Positions 34,444 through 43,085 of a DNA stretch of 64,000 nt are shown piece after piece. Position numbers and translations under genes: made by a program. Position 1 is the first letter of the stretch. The number at the start of each line of letters is the position of its first letter. The notes beneath the pieces are model-generated. The model was not told where the DNA came from. It searched no databases and worked only from the letters and a program-made list of their open reading frames with translations. The stretch comes from Opitutia bacterium (lineage in GTDB: Bacteria; Verrucomicrobiota; Verrucomicrobiia; Opitutales; Opitutaceae), in assembly GCA_947475065.1 (NCBI GenBank), contig CANJLB010000002.1, forward strand, positions 1 through 64,000, in the 5' to 3' direction.

Positions 34444-35862
34444 TTATGCAGCCGTTTTCCGCCGCAGCGTGATGACACACTCAAGGTGGCGCGTCTGTGG
34501 GAAGAGGTCGAAGGGCTGGACGGCGGTGAGCGCGTAGCCGGCGGCGAGAAATTGTTTCAGGTCACGCATCTGCGTGGCCGGGTCGCAGGAGACATAAACC
34601 ACCGTGCGCGGGCCGTAGGCGAAGAGCTGGGCGAGGAAGCTTTCGTCGCAGCCTTTGCGCGGTGGATCAATGATGACGGCGGTGTCGGCAGGCGGAAAAT
34701 CGAGGCCGGCAAAGATCGCAGAGGCGTCGGCGGCAAGAAAGGTGGTGTGGGCGATGCCATTGGCAGCGGCGTTTTCACGGGCGAAGCGCACGGAGCTTTC
34801 ACTGACCTCCACGCCCGCCACGCGCTCAAATGCCGGCGCACACGCCAGCGCGAACAGCCCGCTGCCGCAGTAGGCGTCCACCAGGAAGCGCGCGCCCCCC
34901 CCGGCCGCCTGCGTGCGGACATAGCCGGTGAACGCCGGCAGGATGAAGGGGTTGTTCTGAAAGAAATCACGGGCGAGGAAACGCAGGCGGAGGGAATACG
35001 GCGTGCGGAGTGCGGAGTGCTGAATGGAAGGCGGCGATTCCAGTGCGATTTCCTCGGTGATGATGGCGTCGTAGTCGGTGGTCACGCCGGCTTGGGCGTG
35101 GCGGAGCAGGAGGGTGGCACCGCGCGCGTATTCTCCGGCCGCGATTTTCTTTTGGGTGGCCGTTCGCACCTCGGGGAGTTTTTCGTTAATGGCATCGGTG
35201 GCGATTTCGCAGCGGGGCACGTCCACGATGTCGAAGCGCGTCCCTTGGCGGAGAAACCCAATCGGGGTAGGTAGGGCGGGGCCGCTGGCCCCGCCGTTGT
35301 CCGTGGGCGGCGGGGCCAGCGGCCCCGCCCTACCTCCTGCTGTGGCGAAATGCGGCGTGATTTTCGAGCGGTAGCCAAACTCACGCGGCGAACCGATGAC
35401 CGGCGCAACGGGAAACGTGACACCCGCCATGTGCTGTAGCAGCTCGGCGACCTGACGGCGTTTCCAGGCCAGCTGCTCCGCGTAGGCGAAGTGCTGGTAT
35501 TGGCACCCGCCGCACCGGGCGAAGAGGGCGCAGCGCGGCGCGACCCGGTGCGGCGAGGGTGTGAGCACCGCGACGAGGTCGGCCTCGGAGTAATTTTTGT
35601 GGTTGCGGAAGATCCGCGCCCGCACGCGCTCGCCCGGCAGGGTAAACGGCACCATCACGACCCAGCCGGCGGGATTGTCGGTTTTGGATGCGGAACTGTC
35701 GCTGCGCTCGGTGACTCGATTTTGGATTGCGGGCAACGCGACTCGGCCGAGGCCGGAACCGAGGTTGGTGAGCGTGGAAATCTCCAGCTCGATCTCGGCA
35801 TGGTAGGCGAAGGGTTGGTCGTTGAATTTTTTCTGCTTGGGCACAGGGAACACGGAGAACAC
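34444..35862 (-). CDS. 23S rRNA (uracil-5-)-methyltransferase, RlmD/RumA type, with two in-frame inserts
   Basis: SAM-dependent m5U methyltransferase of the TrmA/RlmD family; RlmD is the best guess. An N-terminal TRAM-like region is followed by the [4Fe-4S] cysteines (C111, C117, C120 in CALFARCGGC), the SAM loop LVDAYCGSGLFAL, IIDPPRKGCDE and the catalytic VSCDPATQMRDL. Two stretches do not fit the family: residues about 46-66 (a heptad-rich insert) and about 174-199 (a 27-bp perfect palindrome), the latter splitting the segment between YRSKITPHF and IGFLRQGTRFDIVD. Both keep the frame. The start at 35862 lies within a CACGGAG heptad tract and is uncertain. Confidence 0.9.
   Translation of the reverse strand: MFSVFPVPKQKKFNDQPFAYHAEIELEISTLTNLGSGLGRVALPAIQNRVTERSDSSASKTDNPAGWVVMVPFTLPGERVRARIFRNHKNYSEADLVAVLTPSPHRVAPRCALFARCGGCQYQHFAYAEQLAWKRRQVAELLQHMAGVTFPVAPVIGSPREFGYRSKITPHFATAGGRAGPLAPPPTDNGGASGPALPTPIGFLRQGTRFDIVDVPRCEIATDAINEKLPEVRTATQKKIAAGEYARGATLLLRHAQAGVTTDYDAIITEEIALESPPSIQHSALRTPYSLRLRFLARDFFQNNPFILPAFTGYVRTQAAGGGARFLVDAYCGSGLFALACAPAFERVAGVEVSESSVRFARENAAANGIAHTTFLAADASAIFAGLDFPPADTAVIIDPPRKGCDESFLAQLFAYGPRTVVYVSCDPATQMRDLKQFLAAGYALTAVQPFDLFPQTRHLECVITLRRKTAA
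35269..35335. repeat. Perfect 27-bp palindrome inserted in frame in rlmD
   Basis: Arms 35269-35295 and 35309-35335 are exact complements over 27 bases (core GGTAGGGCGGGGCCGCTGGC) with a 13-base loop. It encodes a Gly/Ala/Pro-rich stretch in the protein. Confidence 0.93.
35673..35733. repeat. Composite heptad/hairpin insert in rlmD
   Basis: GTTTTGG and ATTTTGG heptads flank the TCGCTGCGCTC core (35699-35709). The GGATTGTC word at its edge is shared with the heptad array inside sucA. It encodes about 20 residues (IQNRVTERSDSSASKTDNP) not expected in the family. Confidence 0.7.
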
Positions 35863-35992
35863 GGAGCGGGCGGCAAGTCAGCTTTATTGAGTCGCCGCCA
35901 TCGGCAAGTGGGAGGCGGGGTCGGCCTGAGGCCGGTCCGGCCGCGGAGATTTTCTCCGTGCGCTCGGCGGCCTCCGGGTCCAAAACGGAAGC

Positions 35993-36796
35993 GTGCCCGC
36001 CGAGAAAATCTCCAGCCTCCAGAACCCGCGCGTGAAGCAGCTCGTGCGGCTGCGCGACCGGCGTCCGCGCGACGAGGCGGGGGTCTTTCTCGTCGAGGGC
36101 TACCGCGAGATCCGGCGCGCCCTGGAAAAAAGCGTGGGGCTGGGCGAGCTGTATTTCGCGCCGGAGTGGTTTCTCGGGGAGAACGAGCCGGCGCTCATCA
36201 CCCGGGCCCAGGCGGCGGGGACGCAGGTTTTTGAGCTGTCGAAGGAGGCGTTTGCCAAGGTCGCCTATCGCGAGCGGCCCGACGGCCTGCTCGCCGTCGC
36301 ACCGCAGTGGAACAGAAAGCTGGAGGAGCTCACCCTCAGCCCGGTGCCGTTTCTGCTCGTGGTCGAGGCCATTGAGAAACCGGGCAACCTGGGGACCATT
36401 TTGCGAGGGGCCGACGCGGCGGGCGTGGATGCCGTCATCGTGTGCGACCCGGTGACGGACATTTTCAACCCCAACGTCGTCCGTGCTTCGACAGGCGTGC
36501 TGTTCTCCGTGCCGGTGGTGGTGGCGGAGAGCACGGCGGTGCGCACGTGGTTGCGCGAAAAATCAATCCGTGCCGTGGCGACGACGCCGGTGGCAACGGC
36601 GCTTTATACCGAAACCGACTGGCGCGGCCCGCTCGCGTTGGTGATGGGGAGCGAGCAATACGGGTTGAGCGAATTCTGGCTGAAGGCCAGCGACGCCCAG
36701 GTGCGCATCCCGATGGCGGGGCAGGCGGACTCGCTCAACGTGGCGATGGCCACCATCATCACGCTGTTCGAAGCGGTCCGGCAGCGGAATGGATAG
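35993..36796 (+). CDS. TrmH-family (SpoU) RNA methyltransferase
   Basis: 2'-O-ribose methyltransferase of the SPOUT class. The N-terminal substrate-binding domain begins SSLQNPRVKQLVRLRDRRPRDEAGVFLVEG. Motif 1 is KPGNLGTILRGADAAGV, motif 2 MGSEQYGLS, motif 3 IPMAGQADSLNVAMA. The target may be 23S rRNA (RlmB-like) or tRNA. The start is a GTG at 35993 giving 267 residues. Divergent from rlmD. A partial hairpin (about 35944-36011) spans the start. Confidence 0.9.
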   Translation: MPAEKISSLQNPRVKQLVRLRDRRPRDEAGVFLVEGYREIRRALEKSVGLGELYFAPEWFLGENEPALITRAQAAGTQVFELSKEAFAKVAYRERPDGLLAVAPQWNRKLEELTLSPVPFLLVVEAIEKPGNLGTILRGADAAGVDAVIVCDPVTDIFNPNVVRASTGVLFSVPVVVAESTAVRTWLREKSIRAVATTPVATALYTETDWRGPLALVMGSEQYGLSEFWLKASDAQVRIPMAGQADSLNVAMATIITLFEAVRQRNG

Positions 36797-36927
36797 TCAG
36801 GCGGGTCGAACTCACAACTAAGAATCAAAACTCTCGTGAACGTGGGACACCGACAAGCTCCAAGGATTTGTTCTTTGGAATGTTCTTATTTTTTATAAGT
36901 AGAAACATAAATCATTAAATAACAACA

Positions 36928-37004
36928 TGGTGGACGCTACAGGACTCGAACCTGTGACCCCGTGCGTGTGAAGCACGTGCTCTAACCAACTGAGCTAAGC
37001 GTCC
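36928..37004 (-). tRNA. tRNA-Val (anticodon CAC)
   Basis: The minus strand folds into a full cloverleaf: acceptor GGACGCT/AGCGTCC, D arm GCTC...GAGC, anticodon stem CGTGC/GCACG with loop TTCACAC (anticodon CAC), T arm ACAGG-TTCGAGT-CCTGT, discriminator A, and an encoded CCA end. It reads GUG valine codons. The AT-rich flank 36800-36927 holds no gene. Confidence 0.97.
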
Positions 37005-37098
37005 GATGCAGAGCGCGCAAGCTGAGGGCGGGATGCTCGCAAATCAACCTTGTTTTCGCTTCAGATCGGGCGGGAGCTCACGGACGGCCGGGACGTGG

Positions 37099-37761
37099 CT
37101 ATTTCCTGGTTCGAACCGCGCGTTTCCTGGCGGGAAACAGTGTGCGGCAGATTTCGCACCCCGTGCCGTCGCAACCGCGTGCGGTACAGTGCTCGCGACC
37201 ATAAAAAATGATCCGCAGGTGCAGGGCGTTCCAATGCTCCCGCGGAAAGAGCGCCTTCAGGTCGGCTTCGGTCTGCTCCACGTTGCGGCCGTTGGTGAAA
37301 CCCCAGCGCTGGGCGAGGCGGTGGATGTGCGTGTCCACAGGAAACGCCGGCACACCCCAGGCCTGCGCCATGACCACGCTCGCGGTCTTGTGGCCGACGC
37401 CGGGCAGCGCCTCCAATTCGGCAAAGGTGCGGGGCACCGCGCCACCGTGCCCTTCGGTGATGAGGCGCGAGAGTTCGGCGATGGCGGCGGCCTTGCGCGG
37501 TGCGAGGCCGCAGGAGCGGATGTGGCCGAGGATCTCGGCGACCGGCACACGCGCCATCTCCGCCGGCGTGGCCGCCCGGGCGAACAGCGCGGGCGTGACG
37601 AGGTTGACGCGCGCGTCGGTGCATTGCGCGGAAAGGACCACGGCGACGAGCAGCGTGAAGGCGTCGCGGTGCGCGAGGGGGATGGGTGTGCGCGGGTAAA
37701 GTTCCGCGAGACGGCGGTCAACGAACGCCGCGCGCGCGGCGGCGGTGGCATAGGCGTTCAT
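37099..37761 (-). CDS. nth: Endonuclease III
   Basis: Bifunctional DNA glycosylase/AP lyase for oxidised pyrimidines. LSAQCTDARVN, the helix-hairpin-helix LPGVGHKTASVV and VDTHIHRLAQRWG (catalytic Asp; the helix lysine is in GHK) are present. The C-terminal cluster cysteines are spaced C-x4-C-x4-C-x2-C (HCTARGCDGTGCEIC) rather than the classical C-x6-C-x2-C-x5-C. The start at 37761 (MNAYATAAA) is used; 37776 is possible. It is downstream of the LapA-like gene on the same strand. Confidence 0.93.
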   Translation of the reverse strand: MNAYATAAARAAFVDRRLAELYPRTPIPLAHRDAFTLLVAVVLSAQCTDARVNLVTPALFARAATPAEMARVPVAEILGHIRSCGLAPRKAAAIAELSRLITEGHGGAVPRTFAELEALPGVGHKTASVVMAQAWGVPAFPVDTHIHRLAQRWGFTNGRNVEQTEADLKALFPREHWNALHLRIIFYGREHCTARGCDGTGCEICRTLFPARKRAVRTRK

Positions 37762-37788
37762 CCGCGTGTCGCGCACCCGCGGTCGGCC

Positions 37789-38028
37789 TCACTTTTTCCT
37801 GTCGCCGCCGCCCGCGGCCTTTTTGCCGCCCGCGCTCAGCACGGTGCCGGCCAGCACGCCGACGGCGAAGATGCCAAAATAAATCAGCGCGGCAGTCGCG
37901 TGGACCTTTTCCTTGGACGCAAGGGGGAAGGAGAAATCAATCGGGTCGGTGTTGTTCATGCCCACATAGAGCATGACAAAGAGAAGGAGGAGGAAGGCGA
38001 TGGCCTTGAGGACGGCTTTAAAGCTCAT
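37789..38028 (-). CDS. LapA/DUF1049-like small membrane protein
   Basis: A 79-residue protein with two membrane helices (about residues 5-23 and 44-66), separated by NNTDPIDFSFPLASKE. This is the layout of lipopolysaccharide assembly protein A (LapA, formerly YciS/DUF1049), which in E. coli controls LpxC turnover; the assignment is by architecture. The longer upstream frame is not credible. It ends 27 bases before nth. Confidence 0.7.
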   Translation of the reverse strand: MSFKAVLKAIAFLLLLFVMLYVGMNNTDPIDFSFPLASKEKVHATAALIYFGIFAVGVLAGTVLSAGGKKAAGGGDRKK

Positions 38029-38165
38029 GGAGGAAGTGGTTGCTGTGGTTGTGGCGCGTTCCGCCACCGGGTGCAAAAACAAAACGGTGACGATCAGGCG
38101 GAGAAATTGCCGGCCGCCGCGCCGCGCGATTGCCTTTGCCCGCTCTGTCGCCCTTTCTCGCCACC

Positions 38166-38942
38166 ATGCTGAACAAGGCCGACCTTTCCCGCCTGCGGGA
38201 CCTGCGTGAGAAAAAACATCGCGAGTCGGCGGGCGTTTACGTCGTCGAAGGCGCAAAGGTCGTCGCCGAACTGCTTGCCGGGAACGCCCGGTCAAATTTC
38301 CCGCTGCTGGAAATCTACGCGACTCCGGAGTGGGCCGGCCGGGATCGGTCGGCGGCGGAAAATCCGGCCGTCCCCGTGACCGCCGTCACCACTGCCGAGA
38401 TGGCACGCCTCAGCCACTTCCCCACCCCGTCACCGGTGCTTGCCGTCGGTCGTATCGTGCGGGAGGCGCTGCCGCCGGGTGTGCTTGGCCACGGCCTCAC
38501 GCTCGCGCTCGATGGTGTGCAGGACGCTGGCAACGTCGGCACGCTGCTGCGCGTCGCCGATTGGTTTGGCCTCGACCGCGTCCTGCTCTCCACCGACTGC
38601 GCCGACCTGTTTTCGCAGAAGGTCATCAACGCCAGCATGGGCTCCTTCGCCCGTGTGCGCATCTACACCGTGCCGCTGGCCGCCGCGCTCGCCGGTTGCA
38701 CCGCGCCCGTGCTCGGCTGCGACCTCGCCGGCGACAGCGTCCACATCCTCCCGCCATTGCGCGACGCCGTGCTGGTTGTCGGCGGCGAAGGCCGCGGTCT
38801 CTCGCCCGCCGTGGCCGCACACATCACCCGGCGTGTGACCGTCCCACGCCATGGCGGCGCAGAGTCGCTCAACGCCGCCGTCGCCGCTGCCGTCGTCTGC
38901 GACAATCTCCGCCGCGCCCAAGCCTCCGCCGGTCTTCCTTAG
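38166..38942 (+). CDS. TrmH-family (SpoU) RNA methyltransferase, second copy
   Basis: A 258-residue paralogue of the methyltransferase at 35993, with LRDLREKKHRESAGVYVVEGAK at the N-terminus, motif 1 DAGNVGTLLRVADWFGLDRVLL, motif 2 GGEGRGLS and motif 3 VPRHGGAESLNAAVAAAV. The target RNA is unknown. The ATG at 38166 (MLNKADLS) is used. It is convergent with sucB. Confidence 0.9.
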   Translation: MLNKADLSRLRDLREKKHRESAGVYVVEGAKVVAELLAGNARSNFPLLEIYATPEWAGRDRSAAENPAVPVTAVTTAEMARLSHFPTPSPVLAVGRIVREALPPGVLGHGLTLALDGVQDAGNVGTLLRVADWFGLDRVLLSTDCADLFSQKVINASMGSFARVRIYTVPLAAALAGCTAPVLGCDLAGDSVHILPPLRDAVLVVGGEGRGLSPAVAAHITRRVTVPRHGGAESLNAAVAAAVVCDNLRRAQASAGLP

Positions 38943-38991
38943 GGGCGGCGCATCACTGTGAGCGGGAGGACAAACAGGAGAACGATTTCCA

Positions 38992-40152
38992 TCACACGCT
39001 CAGCAGCAGGCGGGCAGGATCCTCGATGGCCTGCTTCACTTTCACCAGAAATGTGACCGCCTCCTTGCCGTCCACGAGGCGGTGGTCGTAGCTCAGCGCC
39101 AGATACATCATCGGGCGGATGACGACCTGGCCGTTCAGCGCGATCGGGCGCTCGGTGATGGCGTGCAGGCCGAGGATGCCGCTCTGCGGGGGGTTAAGGA
39201 TGGGCGTCGAGAGCATGGAGCCGAAGATTCCGCCGTTGGTGATCGTGAACACGCCGCCTTCGAGGTCGGCGAGGGTGATCTTGCCGTCACGGGCGCGCTT
39301 CGCGGCGTCGCCGATCGCCTTCTCGATGTCCGCCATCCCGAGCGAGTCGCAGCCACGGATGACGGGCACCATGAGGCCTTTCTCCGTGGAAACGGCGACG
39401 CCGACGTCGTAGTAGTGGTTCTCGACCACGGTGTCGCCGCTGAGCTGGGCGTTGAGCGCGGGCACCTCGCGGAGGGCATGAACGACCGCCCGGACGAAGA
39501 ACGACATGAAGCCGAGCTTGACGGCATTTTTCTTCACGAAGTCGTCCTGATATTTGGCGCGAAGCGCCATGACGCCGGACATGTCCACCTCGTTGAAGGT
39601 GGTGAGCATCGCGGCCTCGTGCTGCGCGGAGACGAGACGCTGGGCAATGCGCTGACGGAGAGGGGAGAGCTTGCGACGGGTCTGGCGGGTGCCGGCGGGA
39701 GTGGGAGCGGCAATTTTCGGCGGGGCGACAGGTGCCGGCGGCGGGGGAGCAGTGGGTGCAGACTTGGAAGGCGCAGGAGATTCCTTGGCGACCGGGGCCG
39801 GCGCGGCAGCCACTGTGGCGGCCGGTGCGGCCTCTTTCGCCACGGGGGCGACGGGTACGGGAGCCACCGCAACCGCGGGAGCTTTCGAAGCCGGGTCAAC
39901 GGCTTGGCCGGTGGCGGCCGTATCGATCGTGGCAACGGCCTGCCCGATTTTCACCTCGGAGCCGGCCGCGACCTTGAAGGTGATTTTTCCGGCGGCCTCG
40001 GCGGTGCCTTCACTCGTGATCTTGTCGGTCTCCAGCTCGAAGAGCGGCTGGTCCTTTTTGACCAGCGCGCCATCGGCGACGTGCCACTTGGCGAGCACGC
40101 CGGTGCTGATGGATTCACCCATCGGGGGGATTTTGACTTCGAGAAGGGACAT
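38992..40152 (-). CDS. sucB: 2-oxoglutarate dehydrogenase E2, dihydrolipoyl succinyltransferase
   Basis: Core of the 2-oxoglutarate dehydrogenase complex in the TCA cycle. One lipoyl domain (residues 1-76, lipoylated Lys in ETDKITSEG), an Ala/Pro linker of about 80 residues, then the trimeric acyltransferase domain with [11 protein letters not shown] and the active-site YDHRLVDG. The peripheral E1/E3-binding domain normally between them (containing GxGxxGR) is not visible; the linker runs straight into [15 protein letters not shown]. Downstream of sucA in the same operon. No E3 gene lies in the window. Confidence 0.95.
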   Translation of the reverse strand: MSLLEVKIPPMGESISTGVLAKWHVADGALVKKDQPLFELETDKITSEGTAEAAGKITFKVAAGSEVKIGQAVATIDTAATGQAVDPASKAPAVAVAPVPVAPVAKEAAPAATVAAAPAPVAKESPAPSKSAPTAPPPPAPVAPPKIAAPTPAGTRQTRRKLSPLRQRIAQRLVSAQHEAAMLTTFNEVDMSGVMALRAKYQDDFVKKNAVKLGFMSFFVRAVVHALREVPALNAQLSGDTVVENHYYDVGVAVSTEKGLMVPVIRGCDSLGMADIEKAIGDAAKRARDGKITLADLEGGVFTITNGGIFGSMLSTPILNPPQSGILGLHAITERPIALNGQVVIRPMMYLALSYDHRLVDGKEAVTFLVKVKQAIEDPARLLLSV

Positions 40153-40175
40153 AGATTATAAGGGACGGATTTGAA

Positions 40176-40240
40176 ACGCGAAGATGCAAAGTTGCGAAGA
40201 AAAACCAATGGTTCTTTGCAGCTTTGTGTCTTTGCGCTGA
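40176..40240. repeat. Heptad dyad (CTTTGCG class) between sucA and sucB
   Basis: GCGAAGATGCAAAGTTGCG faces an imperfect complement TTTGCAGCTTTGTGTCTTTGCG. It fills the sucA-sucB gap and could form a processing hairpin in the polycistronic message. Confidence 0.65.
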
Positions 40241-40244
40241 AAAC

Positions 40245-43085
40245 TCAGAGATTAAACGCGTCCTGCAACAGCCCGGCGAGCTCGAGCTTGTGGCGGGCGA
40301 GCGCGCCAACGGCGGGGGACGAGGCGGCGCGGCGGCCGGCGTAAATGGGCTGGCGGCCGAAAATTTCCGCGAGCTGCGGCGCAAGGAAACTCCACCCGCC
40401 CATGTTCTGCGGCTCCTCCTGGCACCAGACGAGGCGCGCGTCGCGGCTGTAGGCGTCGGCCAGCGCCGCGAGGCGGTTGCGGTGGAGTGGGTAGAGCTGC
40501 TCGACGCGCACGAGGGCCGTTTCCGTGAGGTTATTTTTGGCGCAGTGGGCGACGAGGTCGTAATAGACCTTGCCCGAGCAAAGGATGAGGCGAGTCGCGG
40601 ATTTTGGATTTCGGATTTTGGATTTTGGATTGTCAGCGGCGGGCGCGGCGGCGAAGGGCGGCCGGGTGCCAAGGGTCGTCTCGAAGTTCGGGTCGTCGAG
40701 CACTTCTTGGAAATACCCGCCGGTGAACTCGTCCAGCCGCGAAACGGCGGCCGGCAGGCGCAGCAGCGACTTGGGCGACATGATGACGAGCGGCTTGGTA
40801 AACTCGCGCTTCATCTGCCGGCGCAGCGCGTGGAAAAGCTGCGCCGGGGTGGTGAGGTTGGCGACCTGGATGTTGCCCTCGGCGCAAAGCTGGAGGAACC
40901 GCTCCAGCCGGGCCGACGAGTGCTCGGGCCCCTGGCCTTCGTAGCCATGTGGGAGCAGGAGCACGATGCCGCTCGTGCGCTGCCACTTCGACTCGCCCGC
41001 GGCGAGGAACTGGTCAATCACGACCTGCGCCCCGTTGGCGAAGTCGCCAAACTGGCCTTCCCAGAGGCAGAGCATTTGCGGACAGTCGAGGGAATAGCCG
41101 TAGTCGAAGCCCAGCACCGCGGCCTCGGAGAGCAGCGAATTATAGACGCAGAAGCGCGCCTGCTCGGTGCCTAGATTCGCCAGCGGCGTGTATTTCACCT
41201 GCGTCTCCGCATCGTGCAGCACGGAGTGGCGATGGCTGAACGTGCCGCGCTCGCAGTCCTGCCCGCTCAGACGCACCGGCGTCCCTTCAAGCAGCAGCGT
41301 GCCAAACGCGAGCGCTTCGCCGAAGCCCCAGTCCACCGGACCGCCGTCACGATGCGCGTGGGTGCGCGCGTCCAGGAAGCGCTTGATTTTCGGGTTGGGT
41401 TTGAAGCCTTCGGGCAGCGTGGTGAGGCCGGCGACCGTCCGGTCGAGCAGCTCCCGCGATACGGCGGTGGCGACGGGCGCGTGGCGGTAACCGGGCTGAA
41501 AAACTGCGTTGGAGCCGCGAAATGCATCCGCGTGCTCACCGGCCGCCAGGCGCGCCGCCTCGGCGGCCTTGGCCTTCTCAAACGAGGCCTCCATCGCGGC
41601 CGTGTACTCGGCCTTGATGGCCTCCGCCCCGGCGGCGTCGAGCGTGCCGTCGGCGAGCAGGCGCTCGGTGTAGATGGCGGAAACCTGCGGGTGGGCACCG
41701 ATTGTCTTGTAGAGGGCAGGCTGGGTGAACGCGGGCTCGTCGGCCTCGTTGTGGCCATGCTTGCGGTAGCAGAACATGTCCACAAACACGTCGCGGCCGA
41801 ACTTCACGCGGAACTCCAGTGCGAGGCGGATGGCGTAGCACACGGCCTCGGGGTCGTCGCCGTTCACATGAAAGATGGGGGCCTCGATCATCTTCGCCAC
41901 GTCGGTGCAGTAGCGCGTCGAACGGGCGTCCGCCGGATCGGTGGTGAAGCCGATCTGGTTGTTGATGACGAAATGCACGGTGCCGCCCGTGCGATAGCCG
42001 GGGAGCTGTGAAAAGTTGAGCGTCTCAGCCACGACCCCCTGCCCGGCGACGGCGGCGTCACCGTGAATGAGAAACGGGCATACGCGCCGGCGCTCCGTAT
42101 CGCCGCGCAGTCGCTGGCGCGCCCGGGCCTTGCCCTCGACGACGGGGTTGACGATTTCCAAGTGCGAGGGATTGGCCGTAAGGCGCACCTCGACGGTCGG
42201 GCCGGCCTGGGTGGACAGCACGGCCTCGTAGCCGAGGTGATATTTCACGTCGCCGTCGCCGCCGACGGCGTGCGGCAGGTAATTTTCTGAAAATTGTTCG
42301 AACAGCACCTCGAAGGGCTTGCGGAGGATGTTGGTCAGGATGCTCAGGCGGCCGCGATGCGCCATGCCCATGACGATCTCCTCAACGCCCACGGACGGGC
42401 TGTGCTCGATCATCGCGTCAAAGGCCGCGATCATCGTCTCGCCGCCCTCGAGCGAGAACCGCTTCTGGCCGACGAAGCGCGTGTGCAAAAACTTCTCGAA
42501 CAGCTCCGCCTTGTGGACGCGGCGGAGGATGCGGACCTTTTGCTCGTGGGTAAAGGACGGCCGGTTCTGCACCGCCTCCATGCGCGTCTGGAGCCAGTCG
42601 CGTGCATCGAGATCCTGCATGTGCAGATACTCGACGCCGATGTGGCCGCAGTAGGTCTCGTTGAGCGCGGAGAGGAGCGCGCGGAGCCTCATCTGGCCAC
42701 CATTTTTGAAATTGCCAACGGCGAACGACTCGTCGAGGTCGGCTGCCGTCAGGCCAAAATGGTCGGTCGCGAGGCGCGGGTGCGGCGCAGGCGGGCCGCT
42801 GAGCGGGTCGAGGTGCGCCTGAAGATGGCCATGGGCGCGGTGGGCGTTGATGAGCCGGAGCACCTGCGCCTGCTTATTGCTGTCGAGGACGTTGACGCCA
42901 CCACCGCCGGTGGCAAGCGCACCGGCCAGGGAGGCCCCGAGCGAAGCGCCGTTGTTGCCCAGCGTAAAGCCTTGGAAAAATGCGCGCCACGTCGGGTCCA
43001 CGGCGTCGGGATTGTCGAGCCATGCGGCGTAGGCCGCCTCGATGACGGCGGCGTTGGCGTGGGCAGGGAGGGAAAGTGAGTTCAT
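40245..43085 (-). CDS. sucA: 2-oxoglutarate dehydrogenase E1, with in-frame heptad insert
   Basis: Thiamine-diphosphate decarboxylase of the TCA-cycle complex. The N-terminus MNSLSLPAHANAAVIEAAYAAW matches the E1o recognition region. Further motifs are MGMAHRGRL, VHFVINNQIGFTT, ADEPAFTQP and VIDQFLAAGESKW. The length of 946 residues exceeds E. coli (933), partly because residues about 817-831 (DNPKSKIRNPKSATR) are encoded by tandem 7-base repeats just before LILCSGKVYYDL. The start at 43085 is family-consistent. The sucA-sucB operon reads leftward. Confidence 0.96.
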   Translation of the reverse strand: MNSLSLPAHANAAVIEAAYAAWLDNPDAVDPTWRAFFQGFTLGNNGASLGASLAGALATGGGGVNVLDSNKQAQVLRLINAHRAHGHLQAHLDPLSGPPAPHPRLATDHFGLTAADLDESFAVGNFKNGGQMRLRALLSALNETYCGHIGVEYLHMQDLDARDWLQTRMEAVQNRPSFTHEQKVRILRRVHKAELFEKFLHTRFVGQKRFSLEGGETMIAAFDAMIEHSPSVGVEEIVMGMAHRGRLSILTNILRKPFEVLFEQFSENYLPHAVGGDGDVKYHLGYEAVLSTQAGPTVEVRLTANPSHLEIVNPVVEGKARARQRLRGDTERRRVCPFLIHGDAAVAGQGVVAETLNFSQLPGYRTGGTVHFVINNQIGFTTDPADARSTRYCTDVAKMIEAPIFHVNGDDPEAVCYAIRLALEFRVKFGRDVFVDMFCYRKHGHNEADEPAFTQPALYKTIGAHPQVSAIYTERLLADGTLDAAGAEAIKAEYTAAMEASFEKAKAAEAARLAAGEHADAFRGSNAVFQPGYRHAPVATAVSRELLDRTVAGLTTLPEGFKPNPKIKRFLDARTHAHRDGGPVDWGFGEALAFGTLLLEGTPVRLSGQDCERGTFSHRHSVLHDAETQVKYTPLANLGTEQARFCVYNSLLSEAAVLGFDYGYSLDCPQMLCLWEGQFGDFANGAQVVIDQFLAAGESKWQRTSGIVLLLPHGYEGQGPEHSSARLERFLQLCAEGNIQVANLTTPAQLFHALRRQMKREFTKPLVIMSPKSLLRLPAAVSRLDEFTGGYFQEVLDDPNFETTLGTRPPFAAAPAADNPKSKIRNPKSATRLILCSGKVYYDLVAHCAKNNLTETALVRVEQLYPLHRNRLAALADAYSRDARLVWCQEEPQNMGGWSFLAPQLAEIFGRQPIYAGRRAASSPAVGALARHKLELAGLLQDAFNL
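40601..40631. repeat. ATTTTGG tandem heptads inside sucA
   Basis: Four consecutive 7-base units (ATTTTGG, ATTTCGG, ATTTTGG, ATTTTGG) plus ATT lie within the coding frame. On the coding strand they read CCAAAAT units that encode alternating NPKSKI-like peptides. Confidence 0.9.

Noticed and set aside
35993-36011. Alternative reading of the hairpin at 35944-36011 as a terminator
   Set aside because: No U tract; it spans the GTG start of the methyltransferase and is imperfect.
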